From Roseburia_C amylophila (GTDB taxonomy: Bacteria > Bacillota > Clostridia > Lachnospirales > Lachnospiraceae): a stretch of 64,000 nt of DNA. Location: assembly GCF_025567465.1 (NCBI RefSeq), contig NZ_JAOQKI010000012.1, positions 16,918-80,917 on the forward strand, read 5' to 3'. The notes below the pieces were generated by a model. The model saw only the letters and a list, made by a program, of their open reading frames with translations. It had not been told where the DNA came from and made no database searches. Position numbers and translations under genes: made by a program. This document shows, piece by piece, positions 50,963 through 59,105 of this stretch (its first letter is position 1; each line of letters begins with the position of its first letter).

Positions 50963-52180
50963 ATGGCAGCATACAAAGATGAAGAAAGAGGAACCTGGTA
51001 TGTTTCATTTTATTATGAGGACTGGACAGGAGCCAAAAAGCGAAAAGTAAAAAGAGGATTCCGCACTAAGAAAGAAGCATTAAATTTTGAAGCGGAGTAT
51101 AAAAGAACAGCGAAAGCAGACATGGATATGACAATGGGAGAGTTTGTAGAAGTCTACTTCCGAGACAAGTCTCAGTCATTGAAGGACAGGAGTATCAAGA
51201 ACAAAAGAGATACGATGAATGCTCAACTGTTACCGTATTTTAAGGACAGACCGATGAACAGTATCACACCAGCAGAGATTATCCAGTGGCAGAATACGAT
51301 TATTGAAAAAGGATATTCAGATGATTATCTGAAAACAATACAGAATCAGATGACGGCATTGTTTAATCATGCGAAGAATATCTACAATCTGGCAGATAAT
51401 CCCTGTGACAAAGTAAAACGTATGGGAAAGACTTCAAAAAAGAAAATGAAGTTTTGGACAATTGAAGAATATCGGCAGTTTATGACCGGAATAGAACCGG
51501 GAAGCAAATATTATGTGCTGTTTGAATTATTATTCTGGACAGGAGCGAGAGAAGGCGAAGCACTCAGCATTACACCTGCTGACATTGATTTTGAAAGGAA
51601 TCTACTTCATATCAATAAAACTTACTACCGTATGCATGGAGAGGACGTGATTACATCTCCCAAAACAGAAGAATCGAACCGCACGATTTCCATACCGGAA
51701 TTTCTGAAAAAAGAGATTCAGGACTATATTAGCAGACTGTATGAGTTGCCCGAAGATGAACGGATTTTTCCAATGGTTCATGAAGCGGTACAGCATAAGT
51801 TAAAACAGGTGGTTCAAAAGACCGGAGTAAAAAAGATAAGAGTACACGACATTCGTCACAGTCATGCGGCATTTCTGATTAATAAGGGAGTGCCACCATT
51901 GATGATTAAAGAAAGGTTTGGACATACGGACATTCGCATTACATTGAATACTTATGGGCACTTATATCCAGATCAGCAGAAAGTGGTGGCAGATATGCTG
52001 GATGATGAAAATATAAAAAGCTCCGGAAGTACGAACAACCGGAGCAATGTGACAAATGGGGACGAATCCACAAATGTCAACCCTAGACAAGTTGATTATA
52101 GCAGGGATTCTTCCAGAGAACAACAGAGAATTGGCGAGAACAGTTGGGAAAATGGAGGAATTTATGGAACAGAGAAATGA
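50963..52180 (+). CDS. Tyrosine-type site-specific integrase
   Basis: 405 residues. The N-terminal 55 residues are an arm-binding domain (GTWYVSFYYEDWTGAKKRKVKRGF RTKKEAL); residues 60-150 are the core-binding SAM-like domain (MTMGEFVEVYFRDKSQSLK). Catalytic residues in the C-terminal domain are Arg196 (WTGAREGE), Lys234, His295-x2-Arg298 (HDIRHSH), His321 (FGHTD) and Tyr331 (LNTYGHLYP). All are present, so the enzyme should be active. The C-terminal 50 residues are polar and unlike the core. The target is inferred to be the tuf 3' end from the flanking repeats. Its 3' end overlaps the next gene by 17 bases. Confidence 0.93.
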   Translation: MAAYKDEERGTWYVSFYYEDWTGAKKRKVKRGFRTKKEALNFEAEYKRTAKADMDMTMGEFVEVYFRDKSQSLKDRSIKNKRDTMNAQLLPYFKDRPMNSITPAEIIQWQNTIIEKGYSDDYLKTIQNQMTALFNHAKNIYNLADNPCDKVKRMGKTSKKKMKFWTIEEYRQFMTGIEPGSKYYVLFELLFWTGAREGEALSITPADIDFERNLLHINKTYYRMHGEDVITSPKTEESNRTISIPEFLKKEIQDYISRLYELPEDERIFPMVHEAVQHKLKQVVQKTGVKKIRVHDIRHSHAAFLINKGVPPLMIKERFGHTDIRITLNTYGHLYPDQQKVVADMLDDENIKSSGSTNNRSNVTNGDESTNVNPRQVDYSRDSSREQQRIGENSWENGGIYGTEK

Positions 52181-53153
52181 GAATAAAACAGAATTGAAAA
52201 TGATAAAGATGTCAGATGTCCAGTCCCAGACAGTGGACTGGCTCTGGTATCCATTTATCCCTTATGGGAAATTAACGATCATTCAGGGTGATCCGGGCGA
52301 TGGAAAAACTACGCTGATATTAAATATTGCAGCGAGATTGTCTAAAGGAGAAGGTCTGGATAACGATATGAAAGTAACAGAACCAGTAAATATTATTTAT
52401 CAGACAGCGGAAGATGGGCTGGCAGATACGGTAAAACCCAGACTGGAGCTGGCAGAAGCGGTCTGTGAAAGAATCATGGTTATAGATGAAACAGAAAAAT
52501 CACTTTCCATGATAGATGAGAGACTGGAAACTGCTATCAAACGGACTGGTGCGAGAGTGCTTATTTTAGATCCGATTCAGGCATACCTTGGAGGAACAAT
52601 GGATATGAACCGGGCAAATGAAGCAAGGGATATGACAAAAAGATTGAGCTTGCTGGCAGAAAAGTATAAATGTGCAATTTTATTAATCGGACATATGAAT
52701 AAAGCTGGTGGAAATAAAGCTGCATATAGAGGAATGGGTTCGATTGACTTTTTTGCAGTAGCTAGAAGCGTATTACTGGTAGGAAGAATAGAGGGAGAAC
52801 CGGACTTAAGAGCAGTGGTTCAGATTAAAAATAATCTGGCTGCATTTGGACATTCCAAAGCATTTCGCCTGACAGAAACCGGATTTGAGTGGATAGGTGA
52901 CTATGAAATCACAGCAGATGAGGTGCTTGGTGGAATTGCTCCAAAGGTAAATAAACTGGAACAGGCAAAAAAGATGCTGAGGGAACTGGCAGAAACATCA
53001 ACTTCTGTGCAAAGCAGTGAAATCTTTGATATGGCAGAAGATTTGAATATTTCTAAAAGAACACTGGAAAATGCAAAAAAGGAACTTGGAATTAAGGCAA
53101 GACGAATCGGTAATTCCTGGTATTGGGATTTAAATAAAGTTAAGCCGGAATAA
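52164..53153 (+). CDS. RecA-fold/RepA-like ATPase of mobile element
   Basis: 329 residues from ATG 52164, 5 bases after GGAGG; longer in-frame starts run within int. A RecA-like AAA domain: Walker A GDPGDGKTT at 42-50, IYQTAEDG, Walker B VLILDPIQAYL, and ILLIGHMNKAGG with the sensor His/Asn. A winged-helix-like C-terminus (DLNISKRTLENAKKELGIKARR) could bind DNA. Similar proteins (RepA/RegA hexameric helicase type) drive replication of plasmids and elements. It may open the element's origin, possibly the repeats just downstream. A DnaC-like or partition role is less likely. Confidence 0.82.
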   Translation: MEQRNENKTELKMIKMSDVQSQTVDWLWYPFIPYGKLTIIQGDPGDGKTTLILNIAARLSKGEGLDNDMKVTEPVNIIYQTAEDGLADTVKPRLELAEAVCERIMVIDETEKSLSMIDERLETAIKRTGARVLILDPIQAYLGGTMDMNRANEARDMTKRLSLLAEKYKCAILLIGHMNKAGGNKAAYRGMGSIDFFAVARSVLLVGRIEGEPDLRAVVQIKNNLAAFGHSKAFRLTETGFEWIGDYEITADEVLGGIAPKVNKLEQAKKMLRELAETSTSVQSSEIFDMAEDLNISKRTLENAKKELGIKARRIGNSWYWDLNKVKPE

Positions 53154-53160
53154 ATTAAGG

Positions 53161-53238
53161 GTGCAACATTGCAGAGTATATAGAAAATGCGGAATTAAAA
53201 TGCAAGGTTGCAATCTGTAAAGACATTGCAGTGTTGCG
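53161..53238 (+). repeat. Inverted repeats downstream of the RepA-like gene
   Basis: GCAACATTGCA (53163-53173) has its inverse complement with one mismatch at 53228-53238 (TGCAGTGTTGC); between them lies TGCAAGGTTGCA (53201-53212). TTGCA cores recur five times in 78 bases. It could be a replication or regulatory site of the adjacent ATPase; no function is proved. Confidence 0.5.
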
Positions 53239-53268
53239 TCCTTACATAAATTGTAAGAAGGTGAGAAC

Positions 53269-53502
53269 TTGAAAAACGTTATGATTCCAGAGGAGTTATT
53301 TGGAAAGATTATAAAATATCATTTACTGGATCAGGAACAGGAAGCAGATGATATAAGAAAAGGTTTGGAGAAAAAGCTGGATGCAATGGTAAATCGTGAG
53401 GTATACAGTAAATCCAAAACTGCACCAACAGAAGAAGAACGGGAAAAGTTCCGGCAGGAGTATCTGGACAGAAAAGGAATGCAAGAGAGCTTTCGATGGT
53501 AA
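53269..53502 (+). CDS. Small element protein, unknown function
   Basis: 77 residues from TTG 53269, with AAGGTGAG 5 bases upstream (ATG 53281 is a later in-frame choice). It is predicted helical, strongly charged in its second half (KTAPTEEEREKFRQEYLDRKG). No membrane segment or cysteine pair. Proteins of this type occur between the replication and relaxase genes of Lachnospiraceae mobile elements. No function known to me. Confidence 0.65.
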   Translation: MKNVMIPEELFGKIIKYHLLDQEQEADDIRKGLEKKLDAMVNREVYSKSKTAPTEEEREKFRQEYLDRKGMQESFRW

Positions 53503-53651
53503 CAGTTCGTGTTGATTACCTTTTTACAGGAGCGTGTCACGCCCCTGTGAGAAGTAAACAAGAAGAAAGTGGTAAGGCGCATACGGAAAGCTGAGGCTGG
53601 ACGGTGAGGTTGCTGTAAATTTGATAGTTGTGAAGAAGGGAGAACGATTCG

Positions 53652-53879
53652 ATGAAGCAGGGAAGATTAGGATATAACAGTAGCAATGACAGATATGGGT
53701 TATTAGCGTCGGACTTATGGATTGATACGGGATTTCACTGTGGAGAAGGTCTTGAGGTACTGGTTGATGATAAGTGGGTACGGACAAGAATGGAGATGAA
53801 TCCAGCAAGAGAATGGTATCTGGTGGGAACACCATATTGCGGAGATCTGGAATATGTACAGGCAAGAATACCGGAATAA
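53652..53879 (+). CDS. DUF5348 family protein
   Basis: 75 residues. Contents match DUF5348: GRLGYNSSNDRYGLLASDLW at the start, DTGFHCGEGLEVLVDDKWVRTRMEM and REWYLVGTPYCG at the end. It is beta-rich and cytosolic. DUF5348 genes are nearly restricted to integrative elements of Clostridia and lie near relaxase genes, as here. GAAGGGAG is 11 bases before the ATG. The gap 53503-53651 before it holds a hairpin ACAGG-A-GCGTG / CACGC-C-CCTGT at 53526-53548 but no ORF. Confidence 0.8.
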   Translation: MKQGRLGYNSSNDRYGLLASDLWIDTGFHCGEGLEVLVDDKWVRTRMEMNPAREWYLVGTPYCGDLEYVQARIPE

Positions 53880-53929
53880 TTTAGTCGAGAGAGTAACGCA
53901 GAAGCCAACCGATTAACGGGAGGAATAAA

Positions 53930-54070
53930 ATAGGTCTTCGCTCCGCTTCGGTCTGTTCTGCACCCCCGGAGGGCGCAAGGGTACTTTTGATGGACGGAAC
54001 GGCTGTCGAAAGTGCTTTTGCGTTACTTTTGACAAAAGTAACAAAACCGCCGTATCCGGCGAAAGTTTCT
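53930..54070 (+). other. Candidate oriT / structured region upstream of relaxase
   Basis: This non-coding stretch is more GC-rich than its flanks. It contains a 10-bp inverted repeat GTTACTTTTG-A-CAAAAGTAAC (54022-54042), then CGCCG-TAT-CCGGCG (about 54048-54061), and CCCCCGGAGGG near 53963. It is directly before the MobV relaxase gene, the usual place of the nick site. Identification as oriT is inference; no nick consensus is claimed. Confidence 0.4.
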
Positions 54071-54147
54071 TAATATCGCCATGACTGGCGTAAATAAAAA
54101 TTATGTGTCATATCTGGCACTTGCTCAGAGAAGAGGTGAGAAATATT

Positions 54148-55566
54148 ATGATAAAACGAACAATTAGCGGTATGATTGGGAAAGGCTCTCTGGCTCATAA
54201 CAGGAGAGAGTTTTTCGCAGAGAATGTAGAACCGGACAGAGTACAATTAAATATTTGTTACCAGAATGAAAATCTGAAGGAAGTCTATAAAGAGTTATTT
54301 GATGATGCTGTGGGGAGATACAACATCGGAAAAAGAAAAGATCGGCAGATTACAAATTACTATGAAAAAATCCGGCAGGGAAAACAAGAGAAGTTGTTCC
54401 ACGAAGTGATTTTTCAAATTGGAAATCGAGAAGATATGGCTGTCGGAACAGCAGAAGGAGATCTGGCTGTAAAAATACTGGATGAATATGTAAAGGACTT
54501 CCAGAAACGGAATGCAACGTTACGGGTATTTGGTTGTTATCTACATCAGGATGAAGCTACCCCACATTTACATATCGATTTTATTCCTTATGTGACTGAT
54601 TGGAAAGGAAAAGGAATGGATACCAGAGTTTCGTTGAAACAGGCATTAAAAAGTCTTGGATTTCAAGGTGGAAATAAGCATGATACAGAGTTGAACCAGT
54701 GGATGAACCATGAAAAAGAAGTTCTGGCAGAGATTGCAAAGCAGCATGGAATTGAATGGGAACAGAAAGGTACTCATGAGGAACATTTGGATGTTTATAA
54801 CTTCAAGAAGAAAGAACGAAAAAAGGAAGTACAGGAGCTGGAGCAGGAGAAAGAGTATCTAACTGCAGAAAATGAAGAACTGACAGCACAGATTGCGGAA
54901 TTCAGAGCAGATATCCAGATTTTAAAAGACGATAAGGAACAGGCAATTAGGGAGAAGCAAGAAGCAGAACAAAGGGCAGAGGACGTAGAAAAAGAACTAA
55001 AAAGTCTGGAAGATCGACGAAATGTATTACAACCAATTATGGATAATGCCAGTAAGGAAATAAAAGAGTATGGAATGATTAAGATGTTTTTACCGGAGGC
55101 AGGAACATTTGAACGTGCAGTACCTTACAGGGAGAATAAAATCAAGCCATTGTTTATCAAGATGAAAAATCAGATTGCTGCATTAGCTGGAAAAGTTGTA
55201 GAACTTAACAAAACGGTAGAAAACTGGAAAAACAAATACCAAAAATCTGTTGAGAAATGTGATAATATCCAGAAACAGTTAGATGATGTGCGTAAAGAAA
55301 ATGGAAAATTATCAAATGATAATCAACTTTTACAAGAGATTTCGGACAGATATGACAGAGTGGTGCGTATTCTGGGAATGGAAACTGTAGAGGATGTGGT
55401 GCAGCAGGATATTAAAGAACAAAGGGCACTGGAAGAAAAACGGCGAACGGAGCAAATGCCAAAGGGAAGCGTTCTGAAACAGTTGGAATGGGCGACTCAA
55501 AAGAGTCAGATTGAAAACCAACAACGTAAGAAAAATAAAACAAAATACAAAGGATTGGAGATTTAG
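54148..55566 (+). CDS. MobV/Pre family relaxase
   Basis: 472 residues from ATG 54148, with GAGGTGAG 7 bases upstream; an earlier start at 54103 lacks a site. The N-terminal 150 residues are the Mob/Pre domain: an EVIFQIGNREDM strand, VFGCYLHQDEATPHLHIDFIP giving the HxDE (133-136) and HxH (140-142) metal-binding motifs. Residues 225-330 and 355-400 are long coiled coils rich in Glu/Lys. The relaxase would nick oriT and lead single-stranded transfer, but a conjugative partner must supply the channel. It closes with basic residues. Confidence 0.9.
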   Translation: MIKRTISGMIGKGSLAHNRREFFAENVEPDRVQLNICYQNENLKEVYKELFDDAVGRYNIGKRKDRQITNYYEKIRQGKQEKLFHEVIFQIGNREDMAVGTAEGDLAVKILDEYVKDFQKRNATLRVFGCYLHQDEATPHLHIDFIPYVTDWKGKGMDTRVSLKQALKSLGFQGGNKHDTELNQWMNHEKEVLAEIAKQHGIEWEQKGTHEEHLDVYNFKKKERKKEVQELEQEKEYLTAENEELTAQIAEFRADIQILKDDKEQAIREKQEAEQRAEDVEKELKSLEDRRNVLQPIMDNASKEIKEYGMIKMFLPEAGTFERAVPYRENKIKPLFIKMKNQIAALAGKVVELNKTVENWKNKYQKSVEKCDNIQKQLDDVRKENGKLSNDNQLLQEISDRYDRVVRILGMETVEDVVQQDIKEQRALEEKRRTEQMPKGSVLKQLEWATQKSQIENQQRKKNKTKYKGLEI

Positions 55567-55569
55567 ACT

Positions 55570-55944
55570 ATGAAAAAACAGATTTATGATGAGAAAAATG
55601 GAATGAGCTATACGTTGCATGGAGATTACTATTTGCCGGATCTGGTTTTAAGAGAAGAAGAACCGACATATGGAAAATATGGAATGTTACGAAAGCAGTT
55701 CTTAAAAGAACACAGATCAGCAAGATATCAATACATGTTATTGACCGGAAAATTGAATGAACATCTGAATCAGATTGATCAGGAAGCCAGAGAACAGGTG
55801 GAAATGCTTATGAAACAGATGGCAGAAAAAAAGGGTGTAACTGAAGAATTAAAGGTACAGGATCAGATGAAGTGGGTTAGGTTAATGAATAATATAAAAG
55901 TTAGTGCAGAAGAGATTATATTGAAAAACATGGTATATGTGTGA
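55570..55944 (+). CDS. TnpV family protein
   Basis: 124 residues, 3 bases after the relaxase stop, with GGAG about 13 bases upstream of the ATG. TnpV features: YTLHGDYYLPDLVL, EEEPTYGKYGMLRKQFLKEHR, YMLLTGKLNEHLNQIDQEA and the C-terminal QMKWVRLMNNIKVSAEEI. Known from Tn4451-type mobilizable transposons of Clostridia; its role is undefined, though linked to mobilisation. Present here in complete length. Confidence 0.85.
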   Translation: MKKQIYDEKNGMSYTLHGDYYLPDLVLREEEPTYGKYGMLRKQFLKEHRSARYQYMLLTGKLNEHLNQIDQEAREQVEMLMKQMAEKKGVTEELKVQDQMKWVRLMNNIKVSAEEIILKNMVYV

Positions 55945-56042
55945 GATCGTTCTTTTACACTTTTGTATATATTAGAATAGCACTTTAGAAAGCACTATGG
56001 TAAAATAAAGTGAAGGTAAATCGGAATTTGGAGGATTGAATT

Positions 56043-56234
56043 ATGTGGAATGAATTAGGTATAAGTGGAGGAACCGCAATTGTTATTTTGCTTGCGCTGT
56101 ATTTCGTTATCAAATGGGCAGTGAAAAATGGCATCAAAGAAGCCTACAGTGCAATCACTGGAAAGAGAACTGTTGAAGATATCCAAAACGAAAAAGAGCT
56201 GAAAGAACTTGGATTGGATTCAGAAGATCAATAA
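56043..56234 (+). CDS. Small single-helix membrane protein
   Basis: 63 residues with TTGGAGG 10 bases upstream. One N-terminal membrane helix (GGTAIVILLALYFVIKWAV) is followed by an amphipathic, then acidic, tail (DIQNEKELKELGLDSEDQ). Its orientation suggests the tail is cytosolic. It precedes the DUF3784 gene, and similar pairs occur on Lachnospiraceae chromosomes. The family is not known to me with certainty (DUF6019-like at best). Confidence 0.65.
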   Translation: MWNELGISGGTAIVILLALYFVIKWAVKNGIKEAYSAITGKRTVEDIQNEKELKELGLDSEDQ

Positions 56235-56271
56235 CTTCAAGTTTGTGGAATCGACTGAAAGGAAGCATTAT

Positions 56272-56592
56272 ATGTTCTATATTTATATTATTTTTGATTT
56301 TGCAATGGCAGTAATTATGCTTTTATTTGGAATATGGTTTTATAGGTCAAAAGGACAAGCATCCAACTTCTTGTCTGGTTATAATATGAAATCTGCAGAA
56401 GAACGAAAAAAATATGATGAAAATGCTATGTGTAAGGCATATGGGAAGAGAATGATGCTTATGTCACTTCCTTTTATTGCTGGAATGATTATAGATATTT
56501 GGTATATAGGAACTGGTTGTTTAATTGCATGGGCGATATGGTTTGTTATGTTTATTCTGTTGCTTATAGATAGACATAAAAGAGAAAGTTAA
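56272..56592 (+). CDS. DUF3784 family membrane protein
   Basis: 106 residues from ATG 56272, 6 bases after AAAGGAAG. Three predicted membrane helices (IIFDFAMAVIMLLFGIWFY; MLMSLPFIAGMIIDIWYIG; LIAWAIWFVMFILLLI) flank a soluble loop with the DUF3784 signature NFLSGYNMKSAEERKKYDE and a following MCKAYGKRM. The family is uncharacterised but widespread in Firmicutes. The gene is probably cotranscribed with the small membrane gene before it. Confidence 0.82.
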   Translation: MFYIYIIFDFAMAVIMLLFGIWFYRSKGQASNFLSGYNMKSAEERKKYDENAMCKAYGKRMMLMSLPFIAGMIIDIWYIGTGCLIAWAIWFVMFILLLIDRHKRES

Positions 56593-56742
56593 TTTATAGA
56601 AAAATAGAATGTTTTCGGGGTGAAAATACCGTTTATTTGTTTTAGACATATGATGTCCGATTGAAAATTAGCGGATTCTCGTTTTATGTCGTGGTAATTT
56701 TGCTATATATTGGTAAGCTGTAAGTGGAAGAGAGGTAGAGAC

Positions 56743-57687
56743 ATGGATACAAAAAAGATTGGAGCTTTTTTAAAGCAATGTCGTAAAGAAAAGAATCTTA
56801 CGCAAGAGCAGCTTGCCGAGAAGTTTGAGGTATCTGCAAGAACAGTTTCCAGATGGGAAACAGGAATAAATATGCCAGATCTCAGTATACTTGTTCAACT
56901 TGCTGAGTATTACGATGTTGAGATAAGAGAGCTCCTGGATGGAGAAAGGAGCCAGACTATGAATAAAGAGATGAAAGAAACACTGGACAAAGTGGCGGTG
57001 TATGAAGAATGGGTGAAACAAAAAGCATTAAAGGCTGGAAATCTTGCATTTGCATCAATGTTTGTGATTAGTGTGTTAGCGATTATTATTCAGATGTTAT
57101 TAACGGTGGATATTCGCTTGGTTTTAGGAGAGACAGCAACTGCTTTGGTAGGAGGAATTCTGTATGCTTCTATTATGGTGTACAATGGAATATGGGATAA
57201 ATGTTTGCCCAAAAGTGCTACTATATGGCGCGATTTTTTCACCAGTGTGATATGTGCAGGAATTTTTACAGTCATCTATGGCATATGTTTATTTAGAATG
57301 GGAGCTACAGAAACACAGGTAACACGATTAGCAGTGGGATTTCTGATTGGTATTACTATTGTGGCATTTATTGTTCTTAGGCTCTTGGCATTTATTAATC
57401 GAAAAAGAAACCAGAATTCGTCAAATGTTCAGGAGAAAAAGGAAACTTCCATATCTAAGGCAGAATGGACAAAAATTTATAATGCACAGAATATAGTAGA
57501 GACAGAACAACTCGTAGAAATGTTAAAGCAAAATGGAATAGCAGCTTTTTCACAGGAAGCAGGTGCGAATGTTGCAATGCATGGGGCACCTGGATTTGGA
57601 ATATATGGTGTGGATATATTCGTGAAAACCGATGATGCAGAGAATGCAGTAAAGGTGCTTAAAGGTTACTTCTCGGGGGATATATAA
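56743..57687 (+). CDS. Membrane-bound HTH regulator with DUF2007-like domain
   Basis: 314 residues from ATG 56743 (AGAGGTAG upstream). Residues 5-62 are an XRE HTH (IGAFLKQCRKEKNLTQEQLAE, then VSARTVSRWETGINMPDLSIL). Four hydrophobic helices lie at about 100-235 (ASMFVISVLAIIIQMLL; ALVGGILYASIMVY; and others). Residues 250-314 (IYNAQNIVETEQLVEMLKQNGI, then GIYGVDIFVKTDDAENAVKVL) resemble DUF2007, a small signal-transducing domain. This suggests a regulator that senses at the membrane. It is cargo between the mobilisation module and the DUF262-MazF pair. Confidence 0.8.
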   Translation: MDTKKIGAFLKQCRKEKNLTQEQLAEKFEVSARTVSRWETGINMPDLSILVQLAEYYDVEIRELLDGERSQTMNKEMKETLDKVAVYEEWVKQKALKAGNLAFASMFVISVLAIIIQMLLTVDIRLVLGETATALVGGILYASIMVYNGIWDKCLPKSATIWRDFFTSVICAGIFTVIYGICLFRMGATETQVTRLAVGFLIGITIVAFIVLRLLAFINRKRNQNSSNVQEKKETSISKAEWTKIYNAQNIVETEQLVEMLKQNGIAAFSQEAGANVAMHGAPGFGIYGVDIFVKTDDAENAVKVLKGYFSGDI

Positions 57688-57760
57688 AGTTTTGCGAGAT
57701 AAAAATTTTGACATTTTTAGAGATAGGTGCTATTTTTTTAATTATAGTGATATTGAATTT

Positions 57761-57792
57761 ACCGCTTAGTTATATAGCTAAGCGGTGTTTTT
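57761..57792 (+). terminator. Intrinsic terminator
   Basis: ACCGCTTAG / CTAAGCGGT (9 bp) with an 8-base loop, followed by GTTTTT. It separates the HTH regulator from the defence-like pair. Confidence 0.85.
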
Positions 57793-57879
57793 ATAAGTAT
57801 TTACAAGCGAGAAAAAAGAGCAGCTAAACTAAAATAAGCATAAAATATGGAAAAAGCAAAAAAATAATGGACGCTGCGC

Positions 57880-57908
57880 TTGACAAAATAATAAATAGAG
57901 TATAGTAT
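57880..57908 (+). promoter_or_regulatory. Promoter of DUF262-MazF pair
   Basis: TTGACA (57880-57885), 17 bases, TAGTAT (57903-57908); TATAGT overlaps at a 15-base spacing. It is 22 bases before the start region of the DUF262 gene. Confidence 0.65.
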
Positions 57909-57929
57909 GAAGAAAAGGAGACGTGAAAA

Positions 57930-59093
57930 ATGAATATAAATCAAAAACTAATTAGGGCTGCAGAATTTAACCCTACAGAAAAATCGCATAAATTAACAGT
58001 TTTAAGTATGTGTCAGCAAATTGAAAAACAGCAAATAACTTTACCGTTATATCAGAGAGACATGAGTTGGAATTTGCATAAATGCATTTCTCTTTTAAAT
58101 TATCAATTATTAGGAAAAGCTCCGGTTTCGCCACTTTCAGTTAATGCGATTAATGATCTGCAGGATTACGTGCCACAAGTATCATTTATAACGAGAGAAA
58201 TAGTTAAGGATATGAGTAGAACTCAAATTTCAATTGTAGATGGACAGCAAAGACTGACAACGAACTATAAAGCATATACGGATAGTGAGGATTTTCGAAA
58301 TATAGTTTTGGATTTAATAAAAGGAAGATTTCTTCTGGTAGAGGGAGCAATAGAAAGATATCAGATTCCAGTTGGAAAGCTGCTCAATAAAGAAGATAGC
58401 GTGTTTTATTCGTATGTTATGAATTCTAAATACCTAAGAAAAGAAAATGTTTTACCTGTTTTATTACAGTGCCGGACTAAAATTAGAAATTATTATTATA
58501 CAATTAATCAAGCAGATGATTTGTCAGAAGATGAACAAATAGAATGGTTTGAAGTATTAAATAATGCAGGAAGTCGTGTAAGTGCTTTACAAATGAGATT
58601 TTCAAAGATGAAAATTCATGGAATTGATATCTATACGCAATATACGAATATTTTCAGAGATAGACTTTTGGAACATGGTTATAACTTCTTTGTCCCTAAA
58701 AAAACAGAGGTCTCTTATCCAATTGCTACTTTAAATTCGGCATATGAAATTATAACAGGTAAGGAACATACAGAAGCATATACTCCTATTCCATCTGATA
58801 CAAAAGAGAACCAGTTGTGTAGTCTTAAACCTTCAGAAATTCAAAGATGCTTTGAATTGACATTGAAAGCACTAGATAAAGCACTTCAGTTTATTCAGGA
58901 ACACAATTTGCAAGAACCAGATAGAATAGATTATATAACATATTTAACAGGATATTTTGTATATTATCCAGATAATATGGGAAAAGAAGTTGAAAATAAA
59001 TTGTGTGAGTGGTATATGAATGTTAATTTTAAAAACCAATCTAATACTGGACGACGTACAGAATTCAAGAAGCTGTTAAATATTAAGTCATAA
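57930..59093 (+). CDS. DUF262 domain protein (GmrS/ParB-like nuclease fold)
   Basis: 387 residues with AAGGAG 10 bases upstream. The DUF262 hallmark motifs are present: LPLYQRDMSW (41-47), IVDGQQRLTT (102-111, the DGQQR nucleotide-binding loop) and FEVLNNAGSRVSALQMR (207-223). DUF262 proteins have a ParB-like NTPase/nuclease fold and occur in GmrSD and other anti-phage restriction systems. The C-terminal DUF1524 HNH domain that gives GmrD its nuclease is not visible; the C-terminal half here is an unrecognised helical region. It forms a two-gene unit with the following PemK/MazF-like gene. A + T rich codon use compared with the core genes suggests transfer. Confidence 0.85.
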   Translation: MNINQKLIRAAEFNPTEKSHKLTVLSMCQQIEKQQITLPLYQRDMSWNLHKCISLLNYQLLGKAPVSPLSVNAINDLQDYVPQVSFITREIVKDMSRTQISIVDGQQRLTTNYKAYTDSEDFRNIVLDLIKGRFLLVEGAIERYQIPVGKLLNKEDSVFYSYVMNSKYLRKENVLPVLLQCRTKIRNYYYTINQADDLSEDEQIEWFEVLNNAGSRVSALQMRFSKMKIHGIDIYTQYTNIFRDRLLEHGYNFFVPKKTEVSYPIATLNSAYEIITGKEHTEAYTPIPSDTKENQLCSLKPSEIQRCFELTLKALDKALQFIQEHNLQEPDRIDYITYLTGYFVYYPDNMGKEVENKLCEWYMNVNFKNQSNTGRRTEFKKLLNIKS

Positions 59094-59105
59094 AGGGAGA
59101 TACGG

